Positions 15,708 to 24,433 of a DNA stretch of 64,000 nt are shown here, in pieces (the first letter of the stretch is position 1; every line of letters begins with the position of its first letter). The notes beneath the pieces were generated by a model. The model was not told the origin of the DNA, searched no databases, and was given only the letters and a program-made list of their open reading frames with translations. The DNA is taken from positions 124,001-188,000 of the forward strand of contig NZ_JAJBZT010000002.1 of NCBI RefSeq assembly GCF_020564625.1. The letters are read 5' to 3'. The position numbers and the translations under genes were made by a program. The stretch comes from Leeia speluncae (GTDB lineage: Bacteria > Pseudomonadota > Gammaproteobacteria > Burkholderiales > Leeiaceae).

Positions 15708-17174
15708 ATGAAATCTGCACCCGCATGGCTCTCTTTATTTGAAACGGCGCAAAAAACGCCATCCTCCTTGAGAAACCAGGTGTGTCTCATGCTCAGAAAA
15801 GCCATCCTTAATGGACAATTGGTCTTAGGGGAGAAGTTGCCTGCCACGCGGCAGCTCGCATTAGATATTGGTATTTCTCGCGTCACCGCAGAAGCCGCCT
15901 ATAGCCAATTAGAAGCCGAAGGCTATGTCATTCGTAAAACAGGCGATGGCACTTACGTTGCGTTAGATCAGCCGTTTACCCAACGAACCGCCGCCAGCCC
16001 CCCCAACAGCAATGCGACCCATTCACTCTCTGCGCGCGGCCAACGCATTATCCAAGGAGGAGGCTGCCAAGACCCATTAACACCCCTGCCATTTGCGGCT
16101 GGCTCACCAGATTTAAATGCCTTCCCTACTAAAGTCTGGCAGCAGCTAACGCAAAAAGTCTTTCGTCAGCACCAGCATCGCTTATTTAGCTATGGTGACC
16201 CACAAGGTTACGCACCGCTTAGGGAGGCATTAGCGAGTTATTTGGCACAATCTCGCGGCGTGCAATGTCATGCTAGCCAGTTGATTATCTTAAGTAGTTC
16301 GCAACAAGCCTTACAGCTCATTTCAACGTTGTTAATAGACGAAGGTGATACAGTCTGGGTGGAAGACCCAGGTTACAACGGGGCAAAAACCGCCTTTTCT
16401 GCCATGGGCGCCACGCTTTGCCCAATCCCCGTAGATGATCAAGGCCTAAATTGGGATGACACACCAGCGGCAAAGCCACCAAAACTCATTTACACCACGC
16501 CGTCTCATCAATATCCAACAGGTGCTGCGCTGTCTTTACCACGTCGGCTGGCGTTATTAGCAATGGCAAAACAAGAACACGCATGGGTAATCGAGGATGA
16601 TTACGACAGCGAGTTTCAGTACGACGCGAGGCCGCTGCCGGCACTACAAGGCTTGAGCAATAGTCAGCGTGTGATCTATATCGGTACATTTTCTAAAGTG
16701 CTTTTTCCATCACTTCGCATTGCGTACATGGTATTGCCACCAGAATTAGTGGTTCCGTTTACTACTGCCAGAACCGTATATGATGGGCATACCCCTCAAT
16801 TTACGCAGGCCGTGACGGCTGAGTTTATTCATGCAGGCCATTTTTCGGCGCACATCCGCCACATGCGCCAGCTATACAAAGGCAAACGAAACCAGTTTCT
16901 TACTTGGCTAGATGAAATCCAACCGCCTTATCCGCCGATTGGTTTTAATGGCGGGTTGCAACTCACCCTTCCACTTGAAAAAGGGAGTGAACAGCCGCTT
17001 ACCTTGCAAGCAAAGAAACTAGGACTGCTGACACCAGGTTTAAGCCCCATGCACCTAAACCCGACCACAAGCAAAGAGGGTTGGGTACTAGGCTATAGCG
17101 CACTTAGCCTAGAGACATTGAACAAAGCCACTCAGCAATTAAAGAGCATCTTCCACACGGCGAATGTACGTTGA
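15708..17174 (+). CDS. MocR/PdxR-type regulator (GntR HTH fused to aminotransferase domain)
   Basis: A 488-residue fusion. Residues 20-90 form a GntR winged helix (LRNQVCLMLRKAILNGQLVLGEKLPATRQLA, ISRVTAEAAYSQLEAEGYV), and residues about 125-485 a class I aminotransferase-like domain. The latter has IEDDYDSEFQYDARPLPALQ and YIGTFSKVLFPSLRIAYMV, whose lysine should form the PLP aldimine. MocR proteins sense PLP with an amino-acid-like ligand and rarely have aminotransferase activity. The divergent rhodanese-GNAT pair is the obvious target; taurine, GABA or PLP metabolism are known MocR themes, but none can be read here. ATG 15708 is preferred over 15651, which would place the operator repeats inside the gene. 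Confidence 0.9.
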   Translation: MKSAPAWLSLFETAQKTPSSLRNQVCLMLRKAILNGQLVLGEKLPATRQLALDIGISRVTAEAAYSQLEAEGYVIRKTGDGTYVALDQPFTQRTAASPPNSNATHSLSARGQRIIQGGGCQDPLTPLPFAAGSPDLNAFPTKVWQQLTQKVFRQHQHRLFSYGDPQGYAPLREALASYLAQSRGVQCHASQLIILSSSQQALQLISTLLIDEGDTVWVEDPGYNGAKTAFSAMGATLCPIPVDDQGLNWDDTPAAKPPKLIYTTPSHQYPTGAALSLPRRLALLAMAKQEHAWVIEDDYDSEFQYDARPLPALQGLSNSQRVIYIGTFSKVLFPSLRIAYMVLPPELVVPFTTARTVYDGHTPQFTQAVTAEFIHAGHFSAHIRHMRQLYKGKRNQFLTWLDEIQPPYPPIGFNGGLQLTLPLEKGSEQPLTLQAKKLGLLTPGLSPMHLNPTTSKEGWVLGYSALSLETLNKATQQLKSIFHTANVR

Positions 17175-17176
17175 AG

Positions 17177-18076
17177 TTACCTCGAAAAGCCCGCTTGTTC
17201 TGGCATTAGTTCTGCGAGTAAATCAATAAATAACCGTAATCGAGGCGACATTTGCTTGCGGGTGGCATACACCGCATATAGGGTGATAGGACGAATCTCC
17301 CAAGAGTTTAATACCGCTACTAATTGCCCATTACTGAGCTCTTCTGCCACCATAGCAATTGGCAAGAAAGCAATGCCCGCATTTTCTAATGCCAACCATT
17401 TCGCCATGGCGGCACTATCAGTCAGTAAATGCGGTTTTAAAGAGAGTGATCGTTGCACACCCGCTTGACTCATCACCCAGACGCCGGATAGATCTACCTC
17501 ACTAGGCACAATCGCCGAGGCCTGCATTAGATCTTCTGGGGTAATAACGGCATGTTGTGCCAAGTATTGTGGCGTTGCGACGGCCACAAACCCAGCGACG
17601 CACAACGGGCGCGCAATCAGATGCGGCGCAGGGTTATGGGTTGCCCGTAAAGCAATATCAAACCCTTCGCCGATTAAATCCACCAATTTTTCATCTAGCC
17701 GAATATCTAGCGTCACCATCGGGTAACGGCGACGGTACTCTGCCACAATTTTGGCAAAAGATGGATGTGTTAACCAAGTCGGCGCGCTGATTTTGAGTTT
17801 CCCTCTCGGCAACTCGGCGCTTTCAACCAAGTCAGCCTCTACTTCGTCAATCAGCGCCAAAGCCTGTCGACACTGCATGTAATAGGCTTCGCCGGAGGGC
17901 GTTAAGCGGCGTTGCCGACTAGTACGGTGAATTAAGCGTGTTCCTAAACGGTGTTCTAGTGCGTTTAGATACTTGGTCACCATTGGGGTAGACATCTCCA
18001 ATACTTCAGATGCCTTGGCCAAACTCCCCTTTTCAACTACCGCACAAAATAAACGCATGCTCTTTAGCTGATCCAC
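17177..18076 (-). CDS. LysR-type transcriptional regulator (AaeR/CrgA-like)
   Basis: A 299-residue LTTR. The winged helix is MRLFCAVVEKGSLAKASEVLEMS, and the PBP-like effector domain starts near ELPRGKLKISAPTWLTHPSFA. The 'GxLxISAP' start of the effector domain is typical of the large CrgA/DmlR-like subgroup. The start codon is GTG at 18076, with AAGGA on the minus strand. It diverges from qorB with 108 bases between; regulators of this kind often control the neighbouring oxidoreductase, so quinone or electrophile sensing is a reasonable inference. Confidence 0.9.
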   Translation of the reverse strand: MDQLKSMRLFCAVVEKGSLAKASEVLEMSTPMVTKYLNALEHRLGTRLIHRTSRQRRLTPSGEAYYMQCRQALALIDEVEADLVESAELPRGKLKISAPTWLTHPSFAKIVAEYRRRYPMVTLDIRLDEKLVDLIGEGFDIALRATHNPAPHLIARPLCVAGFVAVATPQYLAQHAVITPEDLMQASAIVPSEVDLSGVWVMSQAGVQRSLSLKPHLLTDSAAMAKWLALENAGIAFLPIAMVAEELSNGQLVAVLNSWEIRPITLYAVYATRKQMSPRLRLFIDLLAELMPEQAGFSR

Positions 18077-18184
18077 CCATCATTTCCTTTTAAGAAATCT
18101 TACCTTGCCTCTGGCTGGCTAGTTTTACATGTACAACAGTAGCAAAATTTACCCATACCAACTAGTCAATGCAAAGGAATTCAG

Positions 18185-19039
18185 ATGATCGCAGTTACCG
18201 GTGTTTCAGGCCAATTAGGACGTTTAGTCATTGAGAAACTATTAAAGACACAAGCGGCGAGCAATATCGTTGCGCTTGTTCGCACCCCAGCAAAAGTAGC
18301 AGACCTCGCCGAAAAAGGAATGATTGTTCGCCAAGCAGACTACGATGATGAAGCGAGCTTTGTTAGTGCGTTGGCTGGCGTAGAAAAATTGTTACTTATT
18401 TCTTCTAGCGAAATTGGTAAACGTGCATCTCAGCACAGCAATGTGATCAATGCTGCTAAAAAAGCAGGCGTGAAGCTAATTGCCTACACTAGCGTCTTGC
18501 ATGCAGATCGCTCACCGCTTGGCCTTGCCGCAGAACACGTTGCAACAGAAGCAATGCTAAAAGAAAGTGGTGTGCCATATGCACTACTTAGAAATGGCTG
18601 GTACACAGAAAATTATATGGCGAGTGTACCTGTCGCCGTGCAACACGGCGCATTACTAGGTGCAGCGGAAGATGGCAAGATTGCCTCAGCAAGCCGTGAA
18701 GATTACGCAGAAGCGGCTAGCGTGGTCATTCAACAAGCGGATGTAGCAGGCAAAGTGTTTGAACTGGCCGGAGACGAAAGCTACACCCTTAGCCAGCTAG
18801 CGGCAGAAATTGGTAAGCAAGCAGGTAAAACCGTGGCTTACCAAAACCTACCGGTCGCAGACTACCAATCAACATTAGAATCATTCGGTTTGCCAGCCCC
18901 ACTGGCCAACCTGATTGCCAACTCTGACGGCGGCGCAGCAAAAGGTGGGTTGTTTGATGATAGCCGTACACTGAGCGCGTTAATTGGTAGAGCAACTACA
19001 CCACTGGCGCAGTCTGTCAAAGCAGCATTAGGCAATTAA
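18185..19039 (+). CDS. qorB: NmrA-like NAD(P)H:quinone oxidoreductase QorB
   Basis: A 284-residue atypical short-chain dehydrogenase (NmrA type). MIAVTGVSGQLGRLVIEKLL carries the GxxGxxG dinucleotide motif; QADYDDEASFVSAL, VEKLLLISSSEIGKR, SVLHADRSPLGLA and LLRNGWYTENY match remembered E. coli QorB (YtfG) segment by segment, at equal length. QorB uses NADPH to reduce quinones. The ATG 18185 has AAGGA at good distance. Divergent LysR-type regulator; followed by an AT-rich gap with a strong hairpin. Confidence 0.92.
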   Translation: MIAVTGVSGQLGRLVIEKLLKTQAASNIVALVRTPAKVADLAEKGMIVRQADYDDEASFVSALAGVEKLLLISSSEIGKRASQHSNVINAAKKAGVKLIAYTSVLHADRSPLGLAAEHVATEAMLKESGVPYALLRNGWYTENYMASVPVAVQHGALLGAAEDGKIASASREDYAEAASVVIQQADVAGKVFELAGDESYTLSQLAAEIGKQAGKTVAYQNLPVADYQSTLESFGLPAPLANLIANSDGGAAKGGLFDDSRTLSALIGRATTPLAQSVKAALGN

Positions 19040-19120
19040 GCATTTACATTTGTTAATAAATTATTAATCATCAAAAATACTAGATAAAAATTTTTTGATT
19101 TTAATATTTATAAACTTGAT

Positions 19121-19167
19121 AAAGCATCCCAGATTGGCAATGATGAGCCGCCATACTGGGATGCTTT
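19121..19167 (+). terminator. Hairpin downstream of qorB, probable terminator
   Basis: A perfect 12-bp stem, AAAGCATCCCAG (19121-19132) with CTGGGATGCTTT (19156-19167), has a 23-base loop that itself contains TGGC...GCCA. It lies 81 bases after the qorB stop in very AT-rich DNA. The large loop is unusual for a terminator. Confidence 0.6.
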
Positions 19168-19172
19168 ACTAC

Positions 19173-19352
19173 ATGAATACTACAATTTTTGATCAAAAAT
19201 CGATTGAAAATCTTTCCTACCTCTCACCAGCTTGCCGAAAATCATTGTCAAAGACAACACAAATAACACCGCAAACAATTGATTTTATTAAACAAAAACC
19301 AAACGCTCGCCGACCTACTGAAAAGTACAAATTATGTAGTCAACCGATTTGA
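19173..19352 (+). CDS. Doubtful small ORF (59 aa)
   Basis: This open frame of about 59 codons (MNTTIFDQKSIENLSYL...) lies in the 411-base gap 19040-19450. It has no clear ribosome binding site and resembles nothing I know. The gap otherwise holds the qorB hairpin, AT-rich DNA and the palindrome before dctP. I list it only because the region would otherwise be empty. Confidence 0.2.
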   Translation: MNTTIFDQKSIENLSYLSPACRKSLSKTTQITPQTIDFIKQKPNARRPTEKYKLCSQPI

Positions 19353-19390
19353 CATTTCTCTGCACCTACCTTGATAATCAGACCATATCA

Positions 19391-19402
19391 TTAACATGTT
19401 AA
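19391..19402. promoter_or_regulatory. Palindrome TTAACATGTTAA upstream of dctP
   Basis: A perfect 12-bp palindrome stands 49 bases before the dctP start, followed by a partial second copy, AACATGT, at 19411-19417. It is placed like an operator for the TRAP transporter operon, but no regulator gene is adjacent, so its partner is unknown. Confidence 0.45.
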
Positions 19403-19450
19403 TTTAATAAAACATGTAGACACTTAAAATCATTCGAGGAGATGCTTCAA

Positions 19451-20473
19451 ATGAAAAAATCTATCCAAAAATTTACCCTTACTGCAGCAACACTGGTGTC
19501 AATTAGCACATATGCAGATCCTGTTATTTTAAAAATCGCACATTTCTTGCCACCTACTTCAGGCGTACAGGTAAAGGTGATTCAGCCTTGGTGTGACACC
19601 ATTCAGAAAGAATCTGCAGGCCAACTAAAGTGCCAAATTTACCCAGCCATGCAACTTGGTGGCACGCCTGCTCAGTTGGTTGACCAAGTAAAAAATGGCG
19701 TCGCGGATATTGTTTGGACAGCGCCGGGGTATTCAGCAGGTCGCTTCCCAACCATTGAAGCAATGGAACTTCCATTTGTGGTGACAGATGCGGTATCTGG
19801 CAGTAAAGCCGCATGGGCTTTTTACCAAAAGAATGCGCAAAAAGAATTTGATGCTTATAAAGTACTAGCCCTACACGTAGATGGCGGCATGGTCGCTCAC
19901 ACCGCACGTAAGCCCATCTCTAATATGGCGAGTTTAGCGGGGCTAAAACTGCGCGCATCTACTCGTATGGTGTCAAAACTATTGCAAACCATGGGCGCTA
20001 CACCAGTGAACATGCCGCCAGCACAAGTCACTGAAGCAATCTCTAAAGGCGTTGTGGATGGTGCAATGGCATCTTGGGAAGTCGTCATGCCAACGAAACT
20101 GGCAGAAGTAGCAGAGTTTCATACCGAACCTGCCGCTGGCAAACCGATTTTCTCTACCACCGTACTCTCTTTGCTCATGAATAAGCAAAAGTACAATAGC
20201 CTACCGGCCAATTTAAAAGCCATTATCGACAAAAATAGCGGCGCACCTTTGGTCGCCAACTTTGGTAAAGCGTTTGGCGACACCATCACCGATACCAAAA
20301 AACAAGTGGCAGCAAGCAAGGGCAAAATTATTGTCCTAGCACCAACAGACTACGACGCCATGCGTAAAACCGCACAGACGTTTGAAAACGAATGGATTAA
20401 AGACGTCACCGCAAAAGGCATGAATGGCAAGCAATTAGCGGCAGATGCTCACGCATTCGCACTAAAACCTTAA
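19451..20473 (+). CDS. TRAP transporter substrate-binding protein DctP
   Basis: A 340-residue periplasmic binding protein with a signal peptide (MKKSIQKFTLTAATLVSISTYA-D). ILKIAHFLPPTSGVQVKVIQPWCD, VKNGVADIVWTAPGYSAGRFP and GLKLRASTRMVSKLLQTMGATPVNMP are standard DctP blocks; the Arg of KLRAS would clamp a substrate carboxylate. ATG 19451 is chosen because AGGAG lies 9 bases upstream. TRAP systems use the ion gradient to import organic acids; the ligand is unknown. It heads dctPQM, and a hairpin after it probably keeps its expression above that of the permease genes. Confidence 0.92.
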   Translation: MKKSIQKFTLTAATLVSISTYADPVILKIAHFLPPTSGVQVKVIQPWCDTIQKESAGQLKCQIYPAMQLGGTPAQLVDQVKNGVADIVWTAPGYSAGRFPTIEAMELPFVVTDAVSGSKAAWAFYQKNAQKEFDAYKVLALHVDGGMVAHTARKPISNMASLAGLKLRASTRMVSKLLQTMGATPVNMPPAQVTEAISKGVVDGAMASWEVVMPTKLAEVAEFHTEPAAGKPIFSTTVLSLLMNKQKYNSLPANLKAIIDKNSGAPLVANFGKAFGDTITDTKKQVAASKGKIIVLAPTDYDAMRKTAQTFENEWIKDVTAKGMNGKQLAADAHAFALKP

Positions 20474-20489
20474 GCCCGATTAACGACTA

Positions 20490-20517
20490 GCACAAGAAGG
20501 CACTAGCCCTCTTGTGC
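20490..20517 (+). other. dctP-dctQ intercistronic hairpin
   Basis: An 11-bp stem with one mismatch, GCACAAGAAGG (20490-20500) with CCCTCTTGTGC (20507-20517), has a CACTAG loop. It sits in the 79-base gap and lacks a T run, as expected for a 3'-stabilising element of the binding-protein mRNA. Confidence 0.65.
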
Positions 20518-20552
20518 CACATTCGCTAGACATGCTTAGAGGTTGATTGCAA

Positions 20553-21086
20553 ATGACGGAACAAACACACACACCACAGGTTCCTAATACCTGGCTGCTT
20601 CAATTAGCCAAGCTATTCGCCATCTTTGGCGGCATTGGCTTCATTTCCTTAGTGGGTATTTCTTTGTATTCCATCATTGGCAGAAAAATTGCCAATGCGC
20701 CACTCACCGGAGATGTGGAATTAATGCAAGTCGGCACGGCAATGTCTGCCGCCGCCCTCCTTCCTTACTGCACCTTACTCGGCGAGCATCTACGCGTCGA
20801 CTTTTTTACCGAGCATTTATCTCGCAAAGTCCGTGGAAAAATGGATGCCATGGCAGACATCTTATTAGCCATCTTTTTTGCGCTAATCGCTTGGCGAACC
20901 GGCTTAGCCAGCATGGATGTCAAAGAAGCGGCAGAAGTAAGCCCACTGTTATCGATTCCGATGTGGCTTCCAATGAGCCTAGTCGTACCATCGTTGATTC
21001 TGGCTAGTTTTTGCGCCTTATACAGAGGAATTGCCGAGTTTCTAGGCAAACTATCCTCTCCAACCCATTCCGGAGCAGCAGAATGA
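20553..21086 (+). CDS. TRAP transporter small permease DctQ
   Basis: A 177-residue membrane protein with four predicted helices: about residues 17-40, 58-75, 98-115 and 135-155. LFAIFGGIGFISLVGISLYSIIGRKI and LMQVGTAMSAAALLPYCTLLGEHLRVDFF are conserved DctQ features. It partners the large permease DctM in the inner membrane. ATG 20553 is preferred over the upstream TTG, with AGAGG before it. ATGA overlap with dctM. Confidence 0.9.
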   Translation: MTEQTHTPQVPNTWLLQLAKLFAIFGGIGFISLVGISLYSIIGRKIANAPLTGDVELMQVGTAMSAAALLPYCTLLGEHLRVDFFTEHLSRKVRGKMDAMADILLAIFFALIAWRTGLASMDVKEAAEVSPLLSIPMWLPMSLVVPSLILASFCALYRGIAEFLGKLSSPTHSGAAE

Positions 21087-22414
21087 GTGGCATTACCGTT
21101 GGACTCACCGCTTTTGGTGCCTTATTAATATTACTGGTGCTACGTATTCATATTGGTATTGCCATGGCCATTGCTGGCGCAGGCATCTATTTGGTCATTA
21201 ACCAAGGCGATACTAGTGCACTGCTGTTTACCCTAAATAATCTAGCCTATGCGCGCTTTTCAAACTATGACCTTGCCGTGATTCCGCTATTTTTGTTAAT
21301 GGGGCAATTCGCCACGCATGGGGGATTATCTCGCGCACTATTTAGAGCCGCCGGCGCCATGATTGGCCACGGGAAAGGTGGGCTAGCCATGGCAGGAACC
21401 GGCGCATGTGCAGCGTTTGGTGCTATTTGCGGCTCGTCTTTAGCGACCGCTGCCACAATGGGGCAGGTTGCCTTACCTGAGCTACGCCGTAATGGTTACT
21501 CGGGAAAACTAGCGACCGCCACCTTAGCCGCTAGTGGCACGCTAGGGATTCTAATTCCGCCCTCTGTGCCACTCGTCATCTATGCCGTCTTAACGCAAGA
21601 ATCCATCGGCAAATTGTTTGTTGCCGCTGTTATTCCAGGTATTTTGGCAACGCTTGGTTACTTCGCCGTTATTCGCATCATCGTCACCCGTCATCCTGAA
21701 CATGGGCCTGCAGCTTCACCGATTCCTTGGGGAGAACGATTAAAAGCGCAAATAGGCATCTTGCCCGTTTTGGCGGTGTTTGCGGTTGTCGTGATTGGTA
21801 TTTACGATGGCTGGGCAAACCCGACCGAAGCGGCATCCATTGGTGCGGCAGCATGTGGCCTCATTGCTGTTATATCTGGTGGAATGCGCCTAAAAGGCAT
21901 TATTCAATCCATCTATGGCACGGCAGTTGCCACCGGAATGATCTTTCTTGTTTTACTTGGGGCGGATTTACTCAATTCAGCGCTTGCGATTAGCCAAATG
22001 CCGACAGAGCTAGCCAACTGGGTGAAAGAAAGCGGCATGCCACCCATCCTTGTTTTATTTACCGTATTAGGCGTGTATATCTTACTGGGGTGCGTCATGG
22101 ATTCTCTTGCCATGATTCTCTTAACGGTACCTATTTTTTACCCAATGATTATGGGCTTAGACTTTTTTGGCATGTCGATGGCCGACAAATCCGTTTGGTT
22201 TGGCATCTTGGCACTGATGGTGGTAGAGATTGGTCTTGTCCACCCACCCGTGGGGATGAACCTTTACGTCATCAACAAATTGGCCAAAGATGTACCAATG
22301 AAAGATACCGCCCTAGGTGTAATGCCATTTTTGGCGTCTGACTTTTTACGCATCGTGGTACTAGTCTTCTTCCCTAGTTTATCGCTCTGGCTAGTTCACC
22401 TAACCAGTAACTAA
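21083..22414 (+). CDS. TRAP transporter large permease DctM
   Basis: A 443-residue polytopic membrane protein of the DctM/SiaM family with about 11-12 helices. FSNYDLAVIPLFLLMGQFATHGG, GLAMAGTGACAAFGAICGSSLATAATMG, GTLGILIPPSVPLVIYAVLT and VHPPVGMNLYVIN are strongly conserved and include the presumed Na+ sites. The longer frame from 21011 is rejected because ATG 21083 overlaps the dctQ stop (ATGA), the usual coupling. Last gene of dctPQM, followed by a strong terminator. Confidence 0.93.
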   Translation: MSGITVGLTAFGALLILLVLRIHIGIAMAIAGAGIYLVINQGDTSALLFTLNNLAYARFSNYDLAVIPLFLLMGQFATHGGLSRALFRAAGAMIGHGKGGLAMAGTGACAAFGAICGSSLATAATMGQVALPELRRNGYSGKLATATLAASGTLGILIPPSVPLVIYAVLTQESIGKLFVAAVIPGILATLGYFAVIRIIVTRHPEHGPAASPIPWGERLKAQIGILPVLAVFAVVVIGIYDGWANPTEAASIGAAACGLIAVISGGMRLKGIIQSIYGTAVATGMIFLVLLGADLLNSALAISQMPTELANWVKESGMPPILVLFTVLGVYILLGCVMDSLAMILLTVPIFYPMIMGLDFFGMSMADKSVWFGILALMVVEIGLVHPPVGMNLYVINKLAKDVPMKDTALGVMPFLASDFLRIVVLVFFPSLSLWLVHLTSN

Positions 22415-22432
22415 ATCAAAGAAATCCCCCAT

Positions 22433-22459
22433 AAAACCGGTGCCCTGTGCACCGGTTTT
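22433..22459 (+). terminator. Intrinsic terminator of dctPQM
   Basis: A perfect 11-bp stem, AAAACCGGTGC with GCACCGGTTTT, and a CCTGT loop, followed by GCTTTT, 18 bases after the dctM stop. Confidence 0.92.
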
Positions 22460-22533
22460 GCTTTTCCACGTTTCATACACAACACTTACGACATACACAG
22501 CACATACGGATTCCCCTATGATTAGGCATCAGG

Positions 22534-22558
22534 TAAAATAAGCTGACCATTTGGACAG
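22534..22558 (+). promoter_or_regulatory. upp promoter -10 with overlapping RutR-box-like palindrome
   Basis: TAAAAT (22534-22539) is a candidate -10. Immediately downstream, where transcription should start, is CTGACCA-TT-TGGACAG (22543-22558). It is close to the RutR consensus TTGACCA-NN-TGGTCAA and to similar dyads before deoB and oppA. The RutR-like TetR gene lies just after upp. The position suits repression. Confidence 0.6.
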
Positions 22559-22576
22559 GATTTTCAGGAGACATTG

Positions 22577-23209
22577 ATGGCCACCCATCTTGTGACACAC
22601 CCGCTGGTACAACATAAAGTTGGATTACTACGTGAAGCCGACATCAGCACCAAAAAATTTCGGGAACTCACCAATGAGATTGGCCGCTTGCTCGCCTATG
22701 AAGCCAGTAAAGATTTTGCATTAGAAACCGTGACGATTGATGGTTGGTGCGGCCCTGTCAATATCCAACAAATTAAAGGTAAAAAAGTCACCGTAGTACC
22801 CATCTTGCGAGCTGGCATCGGCATGTTAGATGGCGTGCTAGACATGATCCCTAGTGCAAAAATTAGTGTGGTCGGATTATCTCGCAACGAAGAAACCTTG
22901 CAACCAGAACCCTACTTCGAAAAGTTTGTTGGCGATCTTGATGAGCGCATGGCGCTGATCATCGACCCGATGCTTGCAACGGGTGGCTCGATGGTCGCGA
23001 CAATTGACATGCTAAAACGCGCAGGCTGTAAGAATGTGCGCGCACTCGTATTAGTTGCCGCACCAGAAGGGATTCGTACCGTAGAAACAGCACACCCAGA
23101 TGTGGATATTTTCACCGCCGCCGTTGATTCTCACCTAAACGAACAAGGCTACATCATCCCTGGTCTTGGTGATGCGGGTGACAAGATTTTTGGGACAAAG
23201 CACCAGTAA
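22577..23209 (+). CDS. upp: Uracil phosphoribosyltransferase
   Basis: Upp converts uracil and PRPP to UMP, salvaging pyrimidine bases. The 210-residue protein contains [68 protein letters not shown] (the PRPP loop) and the uracil-binding [16 protein letters not shown]. The ATG 22577 has CAGGAG six bases upstream; the TTG three bases earlier is not needed. Monocistronic or cotranscribed with the following TetR gene, with a possible RutR-type operator at its start. Confidence 0.97.
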   Translation: MATHLVTHPLVQHKVGLLREADISTKKFRELTNEIGRLLAYEASKDFALETVTIDGWCGPVNIQQIKGKKVTVVPILRAGIGMLDGVLDMIPSAKISVVGLSRNEETLQPEPYFEKFVGDLDERMALIIDPMLATGGSMVATIDMLKRAGCKNVRALVLVAAPEGIRTVETAHPDVDIFTAAVDSHLNEQGYIIPGLGDAGDKIFGTKHQ

Positions 23210-23225
23210 ATCTACGCCCCATCGT

Positions 23226-23254
23226 AGCGGGTGACAGCGCCGCCATCACCCGCT
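23226..23254 (+). other. Hairpin between upp and the TetR gene
   Basis: A 9-bp perfect stem, AGCGGGTGA (23226-23234) with TCACCCGCT (23246-23254), and an 11-base loop. It is followed by AAAATT rather than T, so it is a weak terminator candidate at best. Confidence 0.5.
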
Positions 23255-23285
23255 AAAATTCCGCCTCTAGCCCTTGGAGCCGCAG

Positions 23286-23897
23286 ATGAGCGAGAATACC
23301 CAAAAACTAAATCCGGTAACGGCACTTTTATTGAGTGCAGAAGAAGTCTTTGCCCAAAAAGGCTACGAAGGCGCCACCACCGGACTCATCGCGCAACAAG
23401 CAGGTATCCCCAAAGCCACCCTACACTACCACTTCGGCACCAAAGAAACGCTGTACCGCCAAGTGCTGCATAGTGTGTTTGATGAATGGCATCAAGCCGC
23501 GCTGAAGTTTGATGAAACCAACGACCCTGCCACTGCCATTGAGGGCTACGTACGTATCAAGATGGCCATTTCCCGTAGCCGCCCACTCGGCTCGAAAATC
23601 TGGGCACAAGAAATGATCGCCGGCGTGCCGCACCTGCAAGACGTGTTAAAAAATGAGGTCAAGCCTTGGTTTGATAGCCGCACCGCCCGAATCCGCGAAT
23701 GGATGGAACAAGGTCTGATTGCAAAAAGCAACCCAGACGCCATCATGTTCATGATCTGGGCGATGACCCAACACTACGCCGACTTCGAAACCCAAATCCG
23801 CGTCATGACCGGCCAAGAAACACTGGAAAAAGACTGGTTCGATCAGATCACAGAGGACGTGGTGGGGTTGGTGTTGCGTGCGGTAGGTGTTAAATAA
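23286..23897 (+). CDS. RutR-like TetR family regulator
   Basis: A 203-residue TetR protein. The HTH is AEEVFAQKGYEGATTGLIAQQ-AGIPKATLHYHFGTKETLYRQVL. The C-terminal domain resembles E. coli RutR, the uracil/thymine-sensing master regulator of pyrimidine use: IKMAISRSRPLGSKIWAQEM, GVPHLQDVLKNEVKPW and FMIWAMTQHYADFETQIRVMTG align with remembered RutR segments. ATG 23286 follows GGAG at 6 bases. It lies directly after upp. RutR-box-like palindromes in front of upp (22543), deoB (39476) and oppA (58056) suggest its regulon. The ligand, a pyrimidine base, is inferred from RutR. Confidence 0.82.
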   Translation: MSENTQKLNPVTALLLSAEEVFAQKGYEGATTGLIAQQAGIPKATLHYHFGTKETLYRQVLHSVFDEWHQAALKFDETNDPATAIEGYVRIKMAISRSRPLGSKIWAQEMIAGVPHLQDVLKNEVKPWFDSRTARIREWMEQGLIAKSNPDAIMFMIWAMTQHYADFETQIRVMTGQETLEKDWFDQITEDVVGLVLRAVGVK

Positions 23898-23911
23898 GCT
23901 GCTTTAACAGA

Positions 23912-23932
23912 GTACGCCATCTAGTGGCGTAC
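23912..23932. repeat. Palindrome, copy 1 of CGCCATYTRGTGGCG motif
   Basis: GTACGCCA-TCTAG-TGGCGTAC is a perfect 8-bp dyad upstream of the small periplasmic protein gene. The core CGCCATCTAGTGGCG recurs with two changes at 26502-26518 before the WYL operon. TAAGAT eight bases downstream could be a -10, placing the dyad over the -35. Operator or short dispersed repeat. Confidence 0.55.
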
Positions 23933-23979
23933 ACACCAAGTAAGATGCTCTGGTTATCCACTTAACTGGAGTCTCTGAC

Positions 23980-24405
23980 GTGAAATTTCTCATAGCGATT
24001 ACCGCTATCCTTTCTACCATCTGCGCCTCTGCTGCGGAACTACCAACCGGAAAATTCACCTACACCGCAAAAGGTTATGCAGGTGATATGGTCATCAAAG
24101 CAACTTCCGCCTGCATCATTCACCCCAACCAATTAGGGTGCATGTCGCAGCAAGTATTTACCGCCTCCATTGAGACGGTAGAAAAATCCTCTGGCAATGA
24201 TTGCGTACTAGAAATGGTTGAAAACGCTGCTGCCAGAATGTCCAACGGCAGCCAGTTAATCACCGACTGGGAAAGCACAGATAAAAATAGCCCTGCCTCA
24301 TTCAGCATTACCTTTAATGGCAAACAGGCCATCATCCATGATGGAGACATCCAATCTGGCTGCGGCATGAGTGGCAATGTGCTAGGGCGTTGGATCAAGA
24401 AATAA
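23980..24405 (+). CDS. Small secreted protein with four cysteines, unknown function
   Basis: A 141-residue protein with a clear signal peptide (MKFLIAITAILSTICASA-AE), so the mature form is about 122 residues. Besides the signal it has cysteines at about 45, 54, 75 and 127, even in number and compatible with two periplasmic disulfides. No known domain is recognised; the FTYTAKGYAGDMVIKATSACI and SFSITFNGKQAIIHDGD stretches suggest a beta-sandwich. The start is GTG 23980 with GGAG eight bases upstream. It precedes the exonuclease gene by 28 bases. Confidence 0.7.
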   Translation: MKFLIAITAILSTICASAAELPTGKFTYTAKGYAGDMVIKATSACIIHPNQLGCMSQQVFTASIETVEKSSGNDCVLEMVENAAARMSNGSQLITDWESTDKNSPASFSITFNGKQAIIHDGDIQSGCGMSGNVLGRWIKK

Positions 24406-24433
24406 GCGGTTGAACTTCACACAAGGGAATATC

